Source of the DNA: Progne subis subis
Lineage: Eukaryota; Chordata; Aves; Passeriformes; Hirundinidae
Length of the DNA stretch: 64,000 nt
Direction of reading: 5' to 3'
Assembly: GCA_022316685.1 (NCBI GenBank)
Contig: JAKJHU010000066.1
Span: 1,364,001 to 1,428,000, forward strand
The translations under genes were made by a program, and so were the position numbers. The notes beneath the pieces were generated by a model. The model saw only the letters and a list, made by a program, of their open reading frames with translations, did not search any database and was not told where the DNA came from. Positions 13,201-22,776 of this stretch are shown in pieces (within the stretch, counting starts at the first letter, position 1; each line of letters opens with the position of its first letter).

Positions 13201-14245
13201 CAAGAAAGTAAATTAAATAGAGTCACCTGCTTCCAAGCTGGCGTGCAATGCCTAAGTCACACCTGTATTTAAATTTTGCCCACTTGTCTTACTCCTGACT
13301 CTCACACTAAATCCCTGAAAGCAGCTGAGTTGGTTTCCACCCTGCCCAAATACTGCATCTCAGAACAGAAGCTGACAGCCCTCCGTGCATGAAAAATATT
13401 AAACTTTTTAGCTCAGGAGATGATGTACGGAGCTTCTCAGAGGCAGTGAGAACTGGCTTTGGGACTGCTACCAGGAAGGTGATGGAACTTTGACAAAGCC
13501 ATACAAACCAAACCCATTAAATATGCAATGCCGTGAATCCCACACTTCCTTTCTTCCTTTTGCAAGGCAAAGTAGGACAGAGTAGTCAGCATCTAACACA
13601 TGGCACACCTGCAAGCAAAACCCTTTAAACTTTTAAAATGCCAAGTGTCTACAGGCAAGAGCTACTTAGAATAACAGCAGTGAAGACTGTGATTGAGGAC
13701 ATATTCTGCCAGCATAACTTCTGCCAAGAATTTACTGAGATTACAAAGTTGTTGGTAAGAAATTTATGGAGGAATTGCTTTTTGGAATCATCTTGAATTA
13801 ATAACTAATAGGTACCTTCCTGAGATAGCTGTTTTAGAGCCACATACAGCTGGATGAAAACTAGCACTATGGTTCAATTTATTTACCATTAGTTTCTTTC
13901 TCTCTCTCTTTCTCTCTTCAAAGTCTAACACACAATTTCAGAATACTGTGAAAGCCTCCTTAATTTGCTTCTGTATTGTGTAAAGCAGATGTCCTGCCTT
14001 TGCAAACTGATTAGTAAGTGGTTTATATTATTCCAGTGGTTGTCATCATAATTGCAGAAATGTTGAGTGAGGCTGCTGTCTGCTGCTTTTAAAAACATCT
14101 AGAATGACAGACTGTCTCTTTCAGAAGTGATTCAGGTGTGCAAAACACACTTTCCTGGCAAAAAGAGACCAAATGGAATTCTAGGAGGCAGGCCATCATG
14201 TTTCAGGTAGAGGGGTATCTTCAGGATCACAGCAGATAAGAGTAT
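10261..14245. other. Unique non-coding sequence, no gene seen
   Basis: A GC-richer patch at 10640-10920 and a CT tract at 13.9 kb are the only local features. Frames reach at most 99 codons and have no recognisable product. Confidence 0.7.
13894..13919. repeat. CT-rich simple sequence
   Basis: A pyrimidine tract of TTTC and CT units. Confidence 0.85.
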
Positions 14246-14362
14246 AAAACCAGCACAGGCTCTGGACCATGACTCAAGACCTGAGTCTTATCCCAGGCCC
14301 TTGTACATTACTAGAAATTTGGTCTTTGACAAATCCTTTTCCTGGCAAAAAAAATCTCAGAT
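14246..14362 (+). mobile_element. MIR-like ancient SINE, sense, possible
   Basis: The sequence CACAGGCTCTGGACCATGAC is followed by GACCTGAGTCTTATCCCAGG, then ACATTACTAGAAATTTGGTC and TTTGACAAATCCTTTTCCTG. In MIR the order is GGGCTCTGGAGCCAGAC, a CCTGGGTTCGAATCCC tRNA-derived B-box region, CTTACTAGCTGTGTGACC and GGGCAAGTTACTTAACC. Order and spacing agree, but identity is low. It falls in a stretch also open in translation, which I take as chance. Confidence 0.48.
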
Positions 14363-15118
14363 GTATTATCCTAGTAGCACCTAAAACATTTGAGGCACCC
14401 TTCTGTAGTGCCCGCTCTTCTTCCATCACCTGTGAAAGGCCTTCCATGGATGAACATTTAAGGCAGCTACAGCTGTCTACAAGGTCCAGCTGGGGAGGTC
14501 CTGTCAGGAGTTGCACAGGCAGCTTAACATTCCAATTAATTATTTTTGTTGGAGAGGGTGAAAAAAGTTTGGGTTTCTTTTATGTTTGCTCATCAGGTGA
14601 CTGAAGTTGATTCAGCTCTCTGAATACTACTGTGCTAGAAATTAATGCTGATTGTATCTTTAAAAGGTTAGATATGTTGATTGTGCTTCTAGATGTCCTG
14701 ACAGTCTGAAAAGCAAAAAGTAAGGTGGGCATTTAGTTGATTCTGAAGATATACTTCACCATTGGCTCATCCCATAGGAACCAAGTAGTTCTTCCTTTTC
14801 CAGGTCCAAACTTAGAGGGCAACAGAGGTGGCTACAAATACTTGTATCTTGCAAGAACCACAAATTACTACTGCAATCATTGCAAAATACAGCCATGTAG
14901 TTTTTGCTTCTGCAGGATGTGACAAAAAATTCTAACCTGCTCACTTTGGCTCACGAGTTGAGTTTTGCAAACCTCAAAACAAGGGCATTTCTTCTGGGGT
15001 TTTTTGGTTTAACTTCACACAAATGGTTCTTAAAGCAGGAGGAACTGACCCCTTCTCTTTTGTCAGCAGTCAAATTTCCTGACTGCATTGTTAAACAGAG
15101 AGAGCCTGTGTCAGCACA
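14363..15118. other. Unique non-coding sequence between MIR-like and CR1 segments
   Basis: A 127-codon plus-strand frame at 14904-15287 runs into the antisense CR1 copy, so its end is transposon DNA. This makes it very unlikely to be a gene. Confidence 0.68.
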
Positions 15119-15735
15119 TATTCACAGGGTAATTTTCGTTGGAAGGGACATCTTGAGGTCGCCTGGTCAAGCCACCCTCAGAGCAGGGCCGACGAGATCA
15201 GGTTGCTCAGGGCTGTGCAGATATTTCAGTATCTCCAAGGACAGTCCTTCTGGGTTCCTGTTACAGTGTTTGACCACACCGTGGTGAAATTTTTTTTCTT
15301 TTATCAACATTTGCCTTTCCATGCTAACACCTTGTGCTTGCTGCCTCCTGACCTATTTACTCCATGCATCTCTGTGAAAAGAAAGTGTCTTGCTCGGTTG
15401 TATTTGTAACCTGGCAGTAAGTAGTTCAGTACCACACCTTTAGGACTTCCCTTTCCCCTTCTCTGCCAGGATAAGGCAGCAATTCGAGACACTCCTTCTG
15501 TTTCAGATCCCTAATTATCTTGGTGTTCCTCCACTAAACTCCCCCCAGCAGGCCTTGTACAGTGTCTTGTCCTGGGGAGCTCAAATCTGGACACAGGGTA
15601 TAGATGTGGAGATGTGGACTCACAGGTACCAGATGGAGAAACAATCCCTTTTCCTGGCCTGTTGCCTACCCTTTTAGGATACCCTAATATTGCCCTTCTG
15701 TGCTGCAAGGGTGCAAAGCTGACTCCTGGGCCACT
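15119..15735 (-). mobile_element. CR1 fragment, antisense, strongly diverged
   Basis: Read on the plus strand, this begins with the CR1 3' end in reverse complement: CACAGGG, then GTTGGAAGGGACATCTTGAG and GGTTGCTCAGGGCTGTGC. Later landmarks in consensus order are ATATTTCAGTATCTCCAAGG, CCTGTTACAGTGTTTGACCA, CCTAATTATCTTGGTG, GGGGAGCTCAAATCTGGACA and CTTTTAGGATACCCTAAT. The order matches a CR1 3' untranslated region followed by ORF2 on the minus strand. Divergence is high, with several small gaps. The 3' terminal 8-bp repeats are nearly gone, so the copy is probably old. The left edge is clearer than the right edge. Confidence 0.85.
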
Positions 15736-15893
15736 TTCTGTCTGATCAGACCCTCCCCCAGGGCTTTTCCTGCAAGGAAAATTGGAAAGACATACATGCA
15801 CAAAAGGTTAGACAGATTGCAAACATTGTTAGAATCAAAATAAACCCATAAGCATAACACCTAATATCTGTATGATGAGATCAAGGGCAGAAG

Positions 15894-16058
15894 AGCATAG
15901 AAACATTTATGTTGGAAAGGACCCTTAAAGATCACTTTGTTCCAACACTCCTGCCTTGGACAGGGACACCTTGCACTAGACCAGGTTCCCCAGAACCCCA
16001 TCCAACCTGGCCTTGACCTCCTCCAGAGAATGGGGTGACAACAGCTTGTTTGGGCAAC
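15894..16058 (-). mobile_element. CR1 3' fragment, antisense
   Basis: This is a 165-bp piece of the CR1 3' end in reverse orientation. It starts at CATAGAAACATTTATGTTGG, continues with AAAGATCACTTTGTTCCAAC, CTGCCTTGGACAGGGACACC, CACTAGACCAGGTTCCCCAG and CCATCCAACCTGGCCTTGAC, and ends at TTTGGGCAAC. This is the variant with the ACTAGACCAGGTT block, unlike the copy ending 160 bp upstream, which has the other common 3' end. The two are therefore separate insertions, not one split element. It is heavily 5'-truncated, as is usual for CR1. Confidence 0.92.
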
Positions 16059-18228
16059 AAATTGGCAAGCCAAAGCAAAGTGTGGCAACTTGTACACAGC
16101 TCTAGATAACTAAATATTATAAAATCTGCACAAATATTTCCACCAAATTCCTCTATAATACAGACTCTATTTCAAAGTCACTTTCAGACAATGACATCAA
16201 GACAAATTATTTTTCTTAAGATAAAGCAGAAGACACTCTCTATCCCTCACACAGAAGTGAACCAAAGGTCCAGATTCTGACACACTCCCCACCTCTGCAC
16301 ACTTTCAAAGTACAAGCAGAGAGCCAAACTTGGATTTTAAAATGAGTCGCTCATAACCAGCAGTTCACAGCACCCTGGAGCCTTTCAGAAGCATCTTTAA
16401 AAAAAGAAAAAGCATTTTGTAAAATACTTCAACAGAATTTTTATCTTGGGACTCCAAGAAAGCATTAGGAGGTAAAATCTCAATTTTGCTACCACTACAA
16501 ATGTCCTCCCCATTTTAAAGACAAACAAGCTTTCCAGTTACATACCAACCCAAGAATAACTCTAGCTGCTAAATCAAATTTCTGATATATAAGAAAATAA
16601 TCTTCAAAATGTATCAGAGCAAGCCAAATGACTGCAGTCCTGCCTGCAGAGGACTAGGAAAATTCAAAAGCAGTGTTGTTTACCTCAGATTATCAATTTT
16701 CTTCAGAAAACCAATTTCTCAGTGAGAGTACAAACTTGTCCATCTACTGAGGTAGATTCAATAAGGGTAAACGTATATTTTCAAGCATCCCTTAATCAAC
16801 TGAAATTTTTTTTTTTTTTTTTTGTCCTTTGATGCATATTACGAAATTATACCCATGAATCATTTTTGTTCTTTCCTTCTGTTAGCAGCTAACCTGACCT
16901 AAATTGCAGGATTGACATCGAAATCTGCCTCCTAATGTTTTCCTGATCTAACTTGTTCCAAGATCAGCCTCTCTTTCAGATGCACGTACACATGTGTGTA
17001 TATGTGGTATAAAATACACTCAAACAACTACTTCCACAAAGAGCATACACCTTCTTGGCTGACAAAATTCTGACTCTTTTCATTTAGGACTAGGAGAAAG
17101 AAGCTTTTCTCTAGACATTCTTCTACTTGTAAACAACATAACTTTAATAAAAAAAAGCCCTGAAATTTAAAGGCTACCATAAAAAATGCCAATATTTTCA
17201 CTACCCTTTTGTTTCAAGCAGCACAAGTAGCCAGCCCAGACATTTCAGTGCAGCCATTAAATTCGAATGCCTTTTGAGGCAGAATTCTATGAATGCACTC
17301 TGGCTTATAAAAAATGTATTAGATGATAGCTCTGAAAAAGGCTCTGAGGCGTAACATGGTCTATCATGTTGTGCATGCATGAGTTAGCTTTTACAAGATC
17401 AGAACCAGAAGTGAAGATGAATGCTATTCATTGTAAGCCCAAAGCTTTGGAAGTTCAGTATCGCAGCGCTTGGGGGTGAGTACTAGAGCTATTCAAAAAA
17501 AAAAGGGACATTCTTTAAAGAACCGTCCAGCTTTTAAATGTTTGGCAGATGTGTCCACCCTCGATTCTTGATAGCATGGAGCTGGGGCTGCAGCAGAACA
17601 GGCAGAAGGCCACTGCCTGCTGACCACTTCTCCCTGCTCCCCACAGCCCCACTGAACTGAATTTGATACGAGAAGGTCAGAAGCATTCTTGTTAGTAGGT
17701 TTTAGAAAGTCAAATATCACTTGACAGAAGAAAAGCAATGACTTCACACCGGGTGTAAAGAGGAACAATTCTGGCAAGGACTCATCCACTTACTGTCAAA
17801 GAAAATTACATACAATTTACTATTTTGACATTCTGGAGTGTGTTCGACATATTATTAGGATTTGGAGGTCTTAAAGAGAAGCAATTCAAATGAGCATTAA
17901 ACTAAATGGATTTTCTCTGATGAAATAATGATAAATAATAATACAGATGACTTTGGTTGTTTGCAAAATAGCTTGTTCATAGTCAGCTGCCCACATTATT
18001 TTGAAAATATCCCAAAGCTCAGGACAAACCTTTTTTTTTCAGCTGCTGGATGCTTTAAGGAGCTAAGAATGAGTTATTATTCTTACTATTCAAACTATTA
18101 CACGTATTATGTGACAACATACCTGGATCAAATTGCACAGAATCCTGAGAAAATGTGCACTTCAAAAATTATCTTTGCATTGCTGCTGACTCCAAGTAAC
18201 TCAGGACCACAGCTGACAAAACCCTGAA
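16059..18228. other. Unique non-coding sequence, no gene seen
   Basis: AT-rich with the T18 tract at 16806. Two 98-99 codon frames (17493-17789 minus, 17928-18227 plus) have no recognisable domains; the second includes a Tyr-rich stretch produced by TAT/TAC codons in AT-rich DNA. Confidence 0.7.
16806..16823. repeat. Poly-T tract, T18
   Basis: Uninterrupted T18 in unique AT-rich sequence, with no recognisable retroelement next to it. Confidence 0.95.
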
Positions 18229-18775
18229 CGTGGCAATGTCCCCACAAATGTACCCTCCTCAGACGTCTCCTCTGTTTTCCCTTGTGAGCCAATCGCTCTT
18301 CTTTGCCACCGAGCTGATGTGTCGGCTGTGACTTTCCGAGTAGCTCTGAGTAATGGGATCAGCTAATGTTCGGCACACGGAGAAATTCCGTATCATTCTC
18401 CTCTCTAAAAATACCGCCGGCTGCCGCTAGAGCTACTCAGCAGTGATGAATAGCTGAAGGGACAAGCAGGTCTCTAAATTTGCTTCATATCTGACAGCCC
18501 TTCATCAGATATGGGTAACGGATCCTACTTACTCCAGACTACTGTATACTGCAAGGCACTTGCCCACCGCGAGAATATATATGCTCGGTATGGGCTTCCT
18601 AATGATCGCGATTTTTTTCTTCCCCATTAAGTCAAGCTGATTACACATTAAAAAGCTGTTAGTAAATTTTGAAACGTTACTAATTCAGGCAAAAAAAGGC
18701 ATGTTTGGTCTTCAAATGTACCTCCACGCCTCTATCAGAGAAGGTCTCAATTGACTTCTAGGGATTTGCCTCGAG
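18229..18775. promoter_or_regulatory. CpG-retaining block, candidate conserved enhancer
   Basis: By hand count there are about 21 CpGs in 550 bp, far above the surroundings, although overall GC is not that of a CpG island. Short palindromes occur: AGACGTCT (18261-18268), ATCGCGAT (18605-18612), and a 9-bp dyad CATATCTGA (18486-18494) with TCAGATATG (18505-18513). TACCGCCGGCTGCCGCTAG is the densest CpG patch. No frame is open across the block and no repeat is recognised. An alternative promoter or first exon is possible, but I see no TATA box and no coding start. Confidence 0.42.
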
Positions 18776-19318
18776 TGTTGAAAGTGTGCACATCTTATAA
18801 ATGCACACAGCTAATTATCTTCAATGACTTTAGCAGATTCACTCACTTAATACACGGGTATGTCTTTCCTGGGTATACAGCATTATAGAATTTTATTTCC
18901 TGAAGGTCATTTGATGACTTTATGTGATTTTTTTTTTGTGTGTTTGTGTGTGTGCATTTTTAATAAGGTCCCATTTCTGAATCAGGAAAAAGAGCATTCA
19001 GTGAGACAAAGCGTATTTACTGCATATCTAGGGATCTCCAGATTGGCAATTATATCATAATTGTTTTTAAATTCTAAAAATGGGGGTGGAGTGGGGAGGT
19101 AAGAGATAATTAAGTCACATGAACAGGGCCCAAATTGCATTTGCTCTCATTTTTGTTGTGAACAATATCAGTTTAATTGAATCATCTGTAATTCTTCTTA
19201 CTTATTTTTTTTCGGCCTGCAGGAATGCACATGAGACATTATGAGAGGCTGCCTGGCAAATGTCTTTAGAGCAGAGATTGCAAGTGTCCATAGGATTTTC
19301 CAGAAATCAGGAGACAAG

Positions 19319-19319
<1 letters not shown>
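18776..19319. other. Unique non-coding sequence with short T/TG-rich tract
   Basis: Contains T9 followed by GTGTGTTTGTGTGTGTGC near 18930-18955. Nothing else is recognised. Confidence 0.7.

Positions 19320-19349
<30 letters not shown>
19320..19349. repeat. (TG)15 microsatellite
   Basis: A perfect TG run, 138 bp upstream of a (CA)n tract. The two are complementary on the same strand. Confidence 0.97.
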
Positions 19350-19350
<1 letters not shown>

Positions 19351-19485
19351 ATGCACCAACACACCATGGAGGGTGGAGAGGAGGGATGGCCTCTGGCCAA
19401 TTCGTGTCTGTCAGCTGGCAAACCTTGATTTCACTATTAATGTCATGGTTCACCACACAGAAGCTTTCAGCAAGCATCAACTGTG

Positions 19486-19487
<2 letters not shown>

Positions 19488-19540
<53 letters not shown>

Positions 19541-19555
19541 CGCACATACACACAC
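19488..19555. repeat. (CA)18-(TA)8 compound microsatellite
   Basis: A perfect CA run from 19488 to 19524 passes directly into a TA run to 19540, then CGCACATACACACAC. Long open frames that span this tract in several frames are products of the repeat. Confidence 0.97.
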
Positions 19556-19910
19556 TGGCTGCCTTCAGTCAAGCTGGCCTGTCATATTCAATGCATCACT
19601 GAAACAATGGAATTGGCAGAGTCTCTCCTAACTTGATTAGCAAAGCATTTTTCAGTAATAATTGATTTGACTAACACTAGTTTCTGTGTTTTTAATAAAG
19701 AGAAAATCTTCATGATTTAAATGGCTTTTGTTAATGGAAGAGACCCTCAACTGATCTGAAATCAAATCATGTTGCTTGCAGTTTAAACTAGAACTACAGA
19801 AAAAGCTAAGGAAGTAATAATGGCACCTAACCTATAATCTTCTAGGATTGCTACATATTCAGGGGCTTCATGAACTGAAGCACCATCCTTAAAAAACTGC
19901 ATTGCTGAAT
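19556..19910. other. Unique sequence upstream of the CR1 copy
   Basis: AT-rich with TAATTGATTTGACTAACAC near 19658. No CR1 similarity before about 19911, which marks the 5' truncation point. Confidence 0.65.
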
Positions 19911-19916
19911 AAGGGC

Positions 19917-20000
19917 GGAGCAACTGATGTAATCTACCTGGGACTGTGCAAAGCATTTGACTCTGTGCCACACAACATCCTTGTCTCTAAACTGGATTAG
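19917..20000 (+). pseudogene. CR1 ORF2 reverse-transcriptase remnant, first readable block
   Basis: This short open stretch reads GATDVIYLGLCKAFDSVPHN followed by ILVSKLD and then a stop. It corresponds to the RT block of CR1 ORF2 in which KAFD and VPH are hallmark residues. It lies at the 5' truncation point of the copy, so there is no start codon and no promoter. It encodes no functional protein. Confidence 0.85.
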
Positions 20001-20188
20001 ATGGATGGGCCACTCACTGGATAAGGAATAGGCTGGATGGTTGCACTCAGGGTTGCAGTCAATACCTCGACATCTGAATGGGGAAATGAGTGGCATTTCT
20101 CAGGTGTGACAACCATCTTGTTTGGTGACATGGACAGTGGATTAAGAGCAGCTTCAGCAAGTCTGCTGAGGACACAAAGCTGTGTGGT

Positions 20189-20600
20189 GTGGTTGACAAG
20201 CTGGAGGGAAGGGAGAACATCCAGAGGGACCTGGACATGCTGGTCCATGCAAACCTCTTGAAGTTCAACAAGGATAAGTGCAAGGTCCTGCTCATGAGTC
20301 TGGGCAATCCCAATCCCAAACACAGGGTGGGCAGAGAATGCCCTGGGGAGAAAATGTGGTGGTGGTGGTGGACAAAAATCTCAGAGTGACCTGTCAATGT
20401 GCACTCACAGCCCTGAAAGTCAAATGTGTCCTGGGCTGCACTGTAAGGACAAGGACTTGGCTGCTGGAGCAAGTCAAGGGGAGGCCACAAAGATGCTCAG
20501 AGGGATGGAGCACCTCTGCTATGGAGAAAGACTGAGAGAGTTTGGGCTCTTCAGACTGGAGAAGAGAAGGCTCTGGGGGGACCTTAAGCCACCTTCTAGT
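20189..20600 (+). pseudogene. CR1 ORF2 remnant, thumb and C-terminal blocks in two frames
   Basis: Two frame-shifted pieces of CR1 ORF2 can be read. The first, at about 20200-20340, contains LEGRENIQRDLD, then ANLLKFNKDKCKVL and a GNPNPKH stretch. The second, at about 20490-20585, contains [17 protein letters not shown] and then [10 protein letters not shown]. Between them the frame is lost and about 110 bp of consensus is absent near 20441. These residues are typical of the region after the catalytic core in CR1 ORF2. The fragment is a fossil. Confidence 0.85.
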
Positions 20601-20924
20601 ACTTAAAGGGTGCCCACAGTAAAGCTTGAGAGGGACTTCTGACAAAGGCTTCTAGTGATAGAACAAGGGGTAATGGCTTTAAACTGAATGAAGTAGGCTT
20701 GGATTGGATATCAGGAAGAAATTCTTTATGGTGAGGGTGGTGAGGCACTGGTATCTATTGCCCAGACAACCTTTGGGTGCCCTATCCCTGGGGGTGTTCA
20801 AGGCCAGGCTGGATGGGGCTTGAATCAGTCTGGTCTAGTGGAAGGCATCCCTTTATGGTTGAAACTAGAGCATATTTAAGGTCTCTTTTAACCCAAACCA
20901 TTCTATGACATTCTTACATATAGC

Positions 20925-21062
20925 CATGCATAATTTTCCTTTTATAGACTGAGTAACCTGACCAAGGTAATAACCTAGGTCTGAGGCAAAGGACTGAAAT
21001 TAATCTGTGTCTGCTGAGTCTCTTAATAGCCCTGTAACCACCAAACACTCTGTCTCTGTATC
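20925..21062 (-). mobile_element. MIR-like ancient SINE, antisense
   Basis: The segment reads like the reverse complement of a MIR/Core-SINE. Landmarks in order are TTTTATAGACTGAGTAACCT, GACCAAGGTAATAACC, AGGTCTGAGGCAAAGGACTG, TGTCTGCTGAGTCTCTTAAT and AGCCCTGTAACCACC. These correspond to the MIR blocks AAGTAACTTGCCCAAGGTCA, GGCAGAGC, a CCTGACTCC-like block and TAACCACTA. Identity is low and there are gaps, as expected for an amniote-age SINE. It starts about 10 bp after the 3' end of the large CR1 copy, suggesting CR1 landed at its edge. Confidence 0.6.
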
Positions 21063-22419
21063 TTCTCATTACAACTTATTTAAAGTGCAAGTTTTTGATA
21101 TTGGGCTGTGGCATTCTTGATTCCCCAGATAGTAAGCAGTAAGCCAGTGCAATCTTTAAAATAAAAAGTGTACTACCTTCCTTTCCCTTGAAGAGCACTA
21201 AAGATTATAGGAGTATTTTTACTTCCCTATCTAAAACACTTTAATGAAAATTTTGCTAGTCATTAGATAGTTTTGTTTCTGATTTGGTTATAAAATATGA
21301 GGCCAGATTTTGTTCTCCTTTACGCCAAAGTGAACTTATAATAATGAAAAGGAGAAGAGGAAATCACTATCCTACCAGCTCTGCTGGCCTCACTGCCCAG
21401 GTAGGTTAACATTGCTTCTGGCAGTCCAAGAAAACTGTGCAGAGCCAAAGCCCACACCATAAATAGCTTCTGTGACAAAGGCGTTTTGTAAGTGACACCT
21501 TTAATGATCTGGCTATTTATAGGTTTCAAACCAGGACAAATGATGGATTCCTTGCCAGCCGCTTATCCTTACCCTTGCTAAGTGTATGAGGAGGGAGGAG
21601 GAGAAGGTCTAAGCATATTTTTTCACCTTTAGCCTCTGCTATCAGCTACTGAGCAAGGACTACCTGCTGAGCACACTGATGGTGAACAGGATGACATGCA
21701 AAGCCCAGGAGCCTGCCAGGAGCACTGACATGCATACCAAAAAGCCGCATTTGGAAAACGAGAGACCCTGGAATGGGTTTTCAGTGGTATTAAGCACACC
21801 CAGCCCAAGCTAGAGCCAATGTGCTCAGCTCCCAATCAGCCATCTAGAAGATGAAGTCAACTATCAGAAGTGTTCAACATAAACGATCCCGACAAATTTG
21901 AGTCTGCTGCATGTCGAATGACCTGCAACACTGGGCTGCTCTTTTAAGTGTCTAAATGCAAACCAACAAATGACAAGCTCTTTTGAAGTCAAGTCCTTTG
22001 AGTCTCATTCCCCAAACCCTTAAAGAAATGCTTCGACATCTCTTTAGTTGCAACAAGGGAGCTCAAGATGCAAGGAGTAAACTCATGAACGCTTCTGTGA
22101 TCTGAACACCTTGAGGGCTGATTTGTAGAGATATTCCAGCCTATCAAACCCCAATGTAAAACTGCTGCCAGATAATACTCCTCAGCTTTCTACACTAACA
22201 ACTATCCAGTTGTTTCATTAGACTTGGTCACAGGTTAGAAAAACCTCAAAGGACATCTCTCGAAACATTCCTGAGCAAACCCATAGGATGGACAAAACTG
22301 GTGCTTGCAGAAGAAATATTGGAGTGAGAAGCAGTTAGGAGAACAGCTGCAGAACAGGGCATTAAGTAGCTCCACTGCAGTCAAAATGAACAAAGGCTTT
22401 TTGCTACACTCTAATACAC
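21063..22419. other. Unique non-coding sequence, no gene seen
   Basis: Short frames only (up to 69 codons). No repeat or regulatory cluster that I can support. Confidence 0.7.
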
Positions 22420-22625
22420 ACACATAATACGACTCGCTTTATTAGAGTCTTTAGAAATCACGACCCTTCTAATATGAGGAAGTGTTGCTCGGTAAGCAAC
22501 ATGGACAAAAGCCCAAAAATCAAACAAGCACGCTTCTATATACTCCAGTAATTTGCCATTTTACTTAGCTTAATGAATTTTACAGTGCCTAGGAGAATAG
22601 AAATGATGGGTTATGAATTCAATGA
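22420..22625. promoter_or_regulatory. Candidate element with GTTGC/GCAAC dyad
   Basis: TGTTGCT (22483-22489) and AGCAACA (22495-22501) form a perfect 7-bp inverted repeat with a 5-nt spacer. The half-sites resemble RFX X-box half-sites, although the usual X-box spacer is shorter. Nearby are CGCTTTATTAGAG, CACGACC and GCTTAATGAATTTTAC. Evidence is motif-based. Confidence 0.27.
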
Positions 22626-22700
22626 TATATCCTCAGATGCCACTTAGCAAGGCAGACATGGAGCACTCTGTGCTTTTTTATATTTATGGATGTGCATAAA

Positions 22701-22776
22701 TATGTGTGTATGTATATATACACACAAAACACACACATATACATTGCATATGTATGTATGTCCATATATATTTACA
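22701..22776. repeat. TG/TA/CA-rich low-complexity stretch with hairpin
   Basis: Alternating purine-pyrimidine sequence. It includes a perfect 9-bp inverted repeat, TGTGTGTAT (22703-22711) and ATACACACA (22718-22726), around a 6-nt loop. A later (TATG)n stretch follows at about 22750. Confidence 0.88.

Larger units (their letters stand above)
19911..20914 (+). mobile_element. CR1 non-LTR retrotransposon, 5'-truncated, sense strand
   Basis: This is the longest transposon copy in the window. It runs from the middle of the CR1 ORF2 reverse-transcriptase domain to the 3' end. The start is recognisable as GATDVIYLGLCKAFDSVPHN, a conserved CR1 RT block. It continues through IQRDLD and FNKDKCKVL, then [17 protein letters not shown], and ends in the 3' untranslated part with CCATTCTATGACATTCT, the degenerate 8-bp terminal repeat of CR1. 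The copy is dead. Reading frames change several times and stops occur, for example TAG at 19998. Compared with my recollection of the CR1 consensus, two pieces are missing: a short one near 20105 that removes the PQGSVLGP-type block, and one of roughly 110 bp near 20441. A (GTG)5 run lies at about 20357-20371. Family assignment is secure; subfamily is not. Confidence 0.93.

Noticed and set aside
14904..15287. 127-codon plus-strand frame
   Set aside because: Its last third is antisense CR1 sequence.
19241..19636. Frames with CVCVCV and THTHTH peptides
   Set aside because: Products of the TG and CA microsatellites.
20059..20490. 143-codon minus-strand frame
   Set aside because: It lies opposite the CR1 ORF2 remnant, which is on the plus strand.
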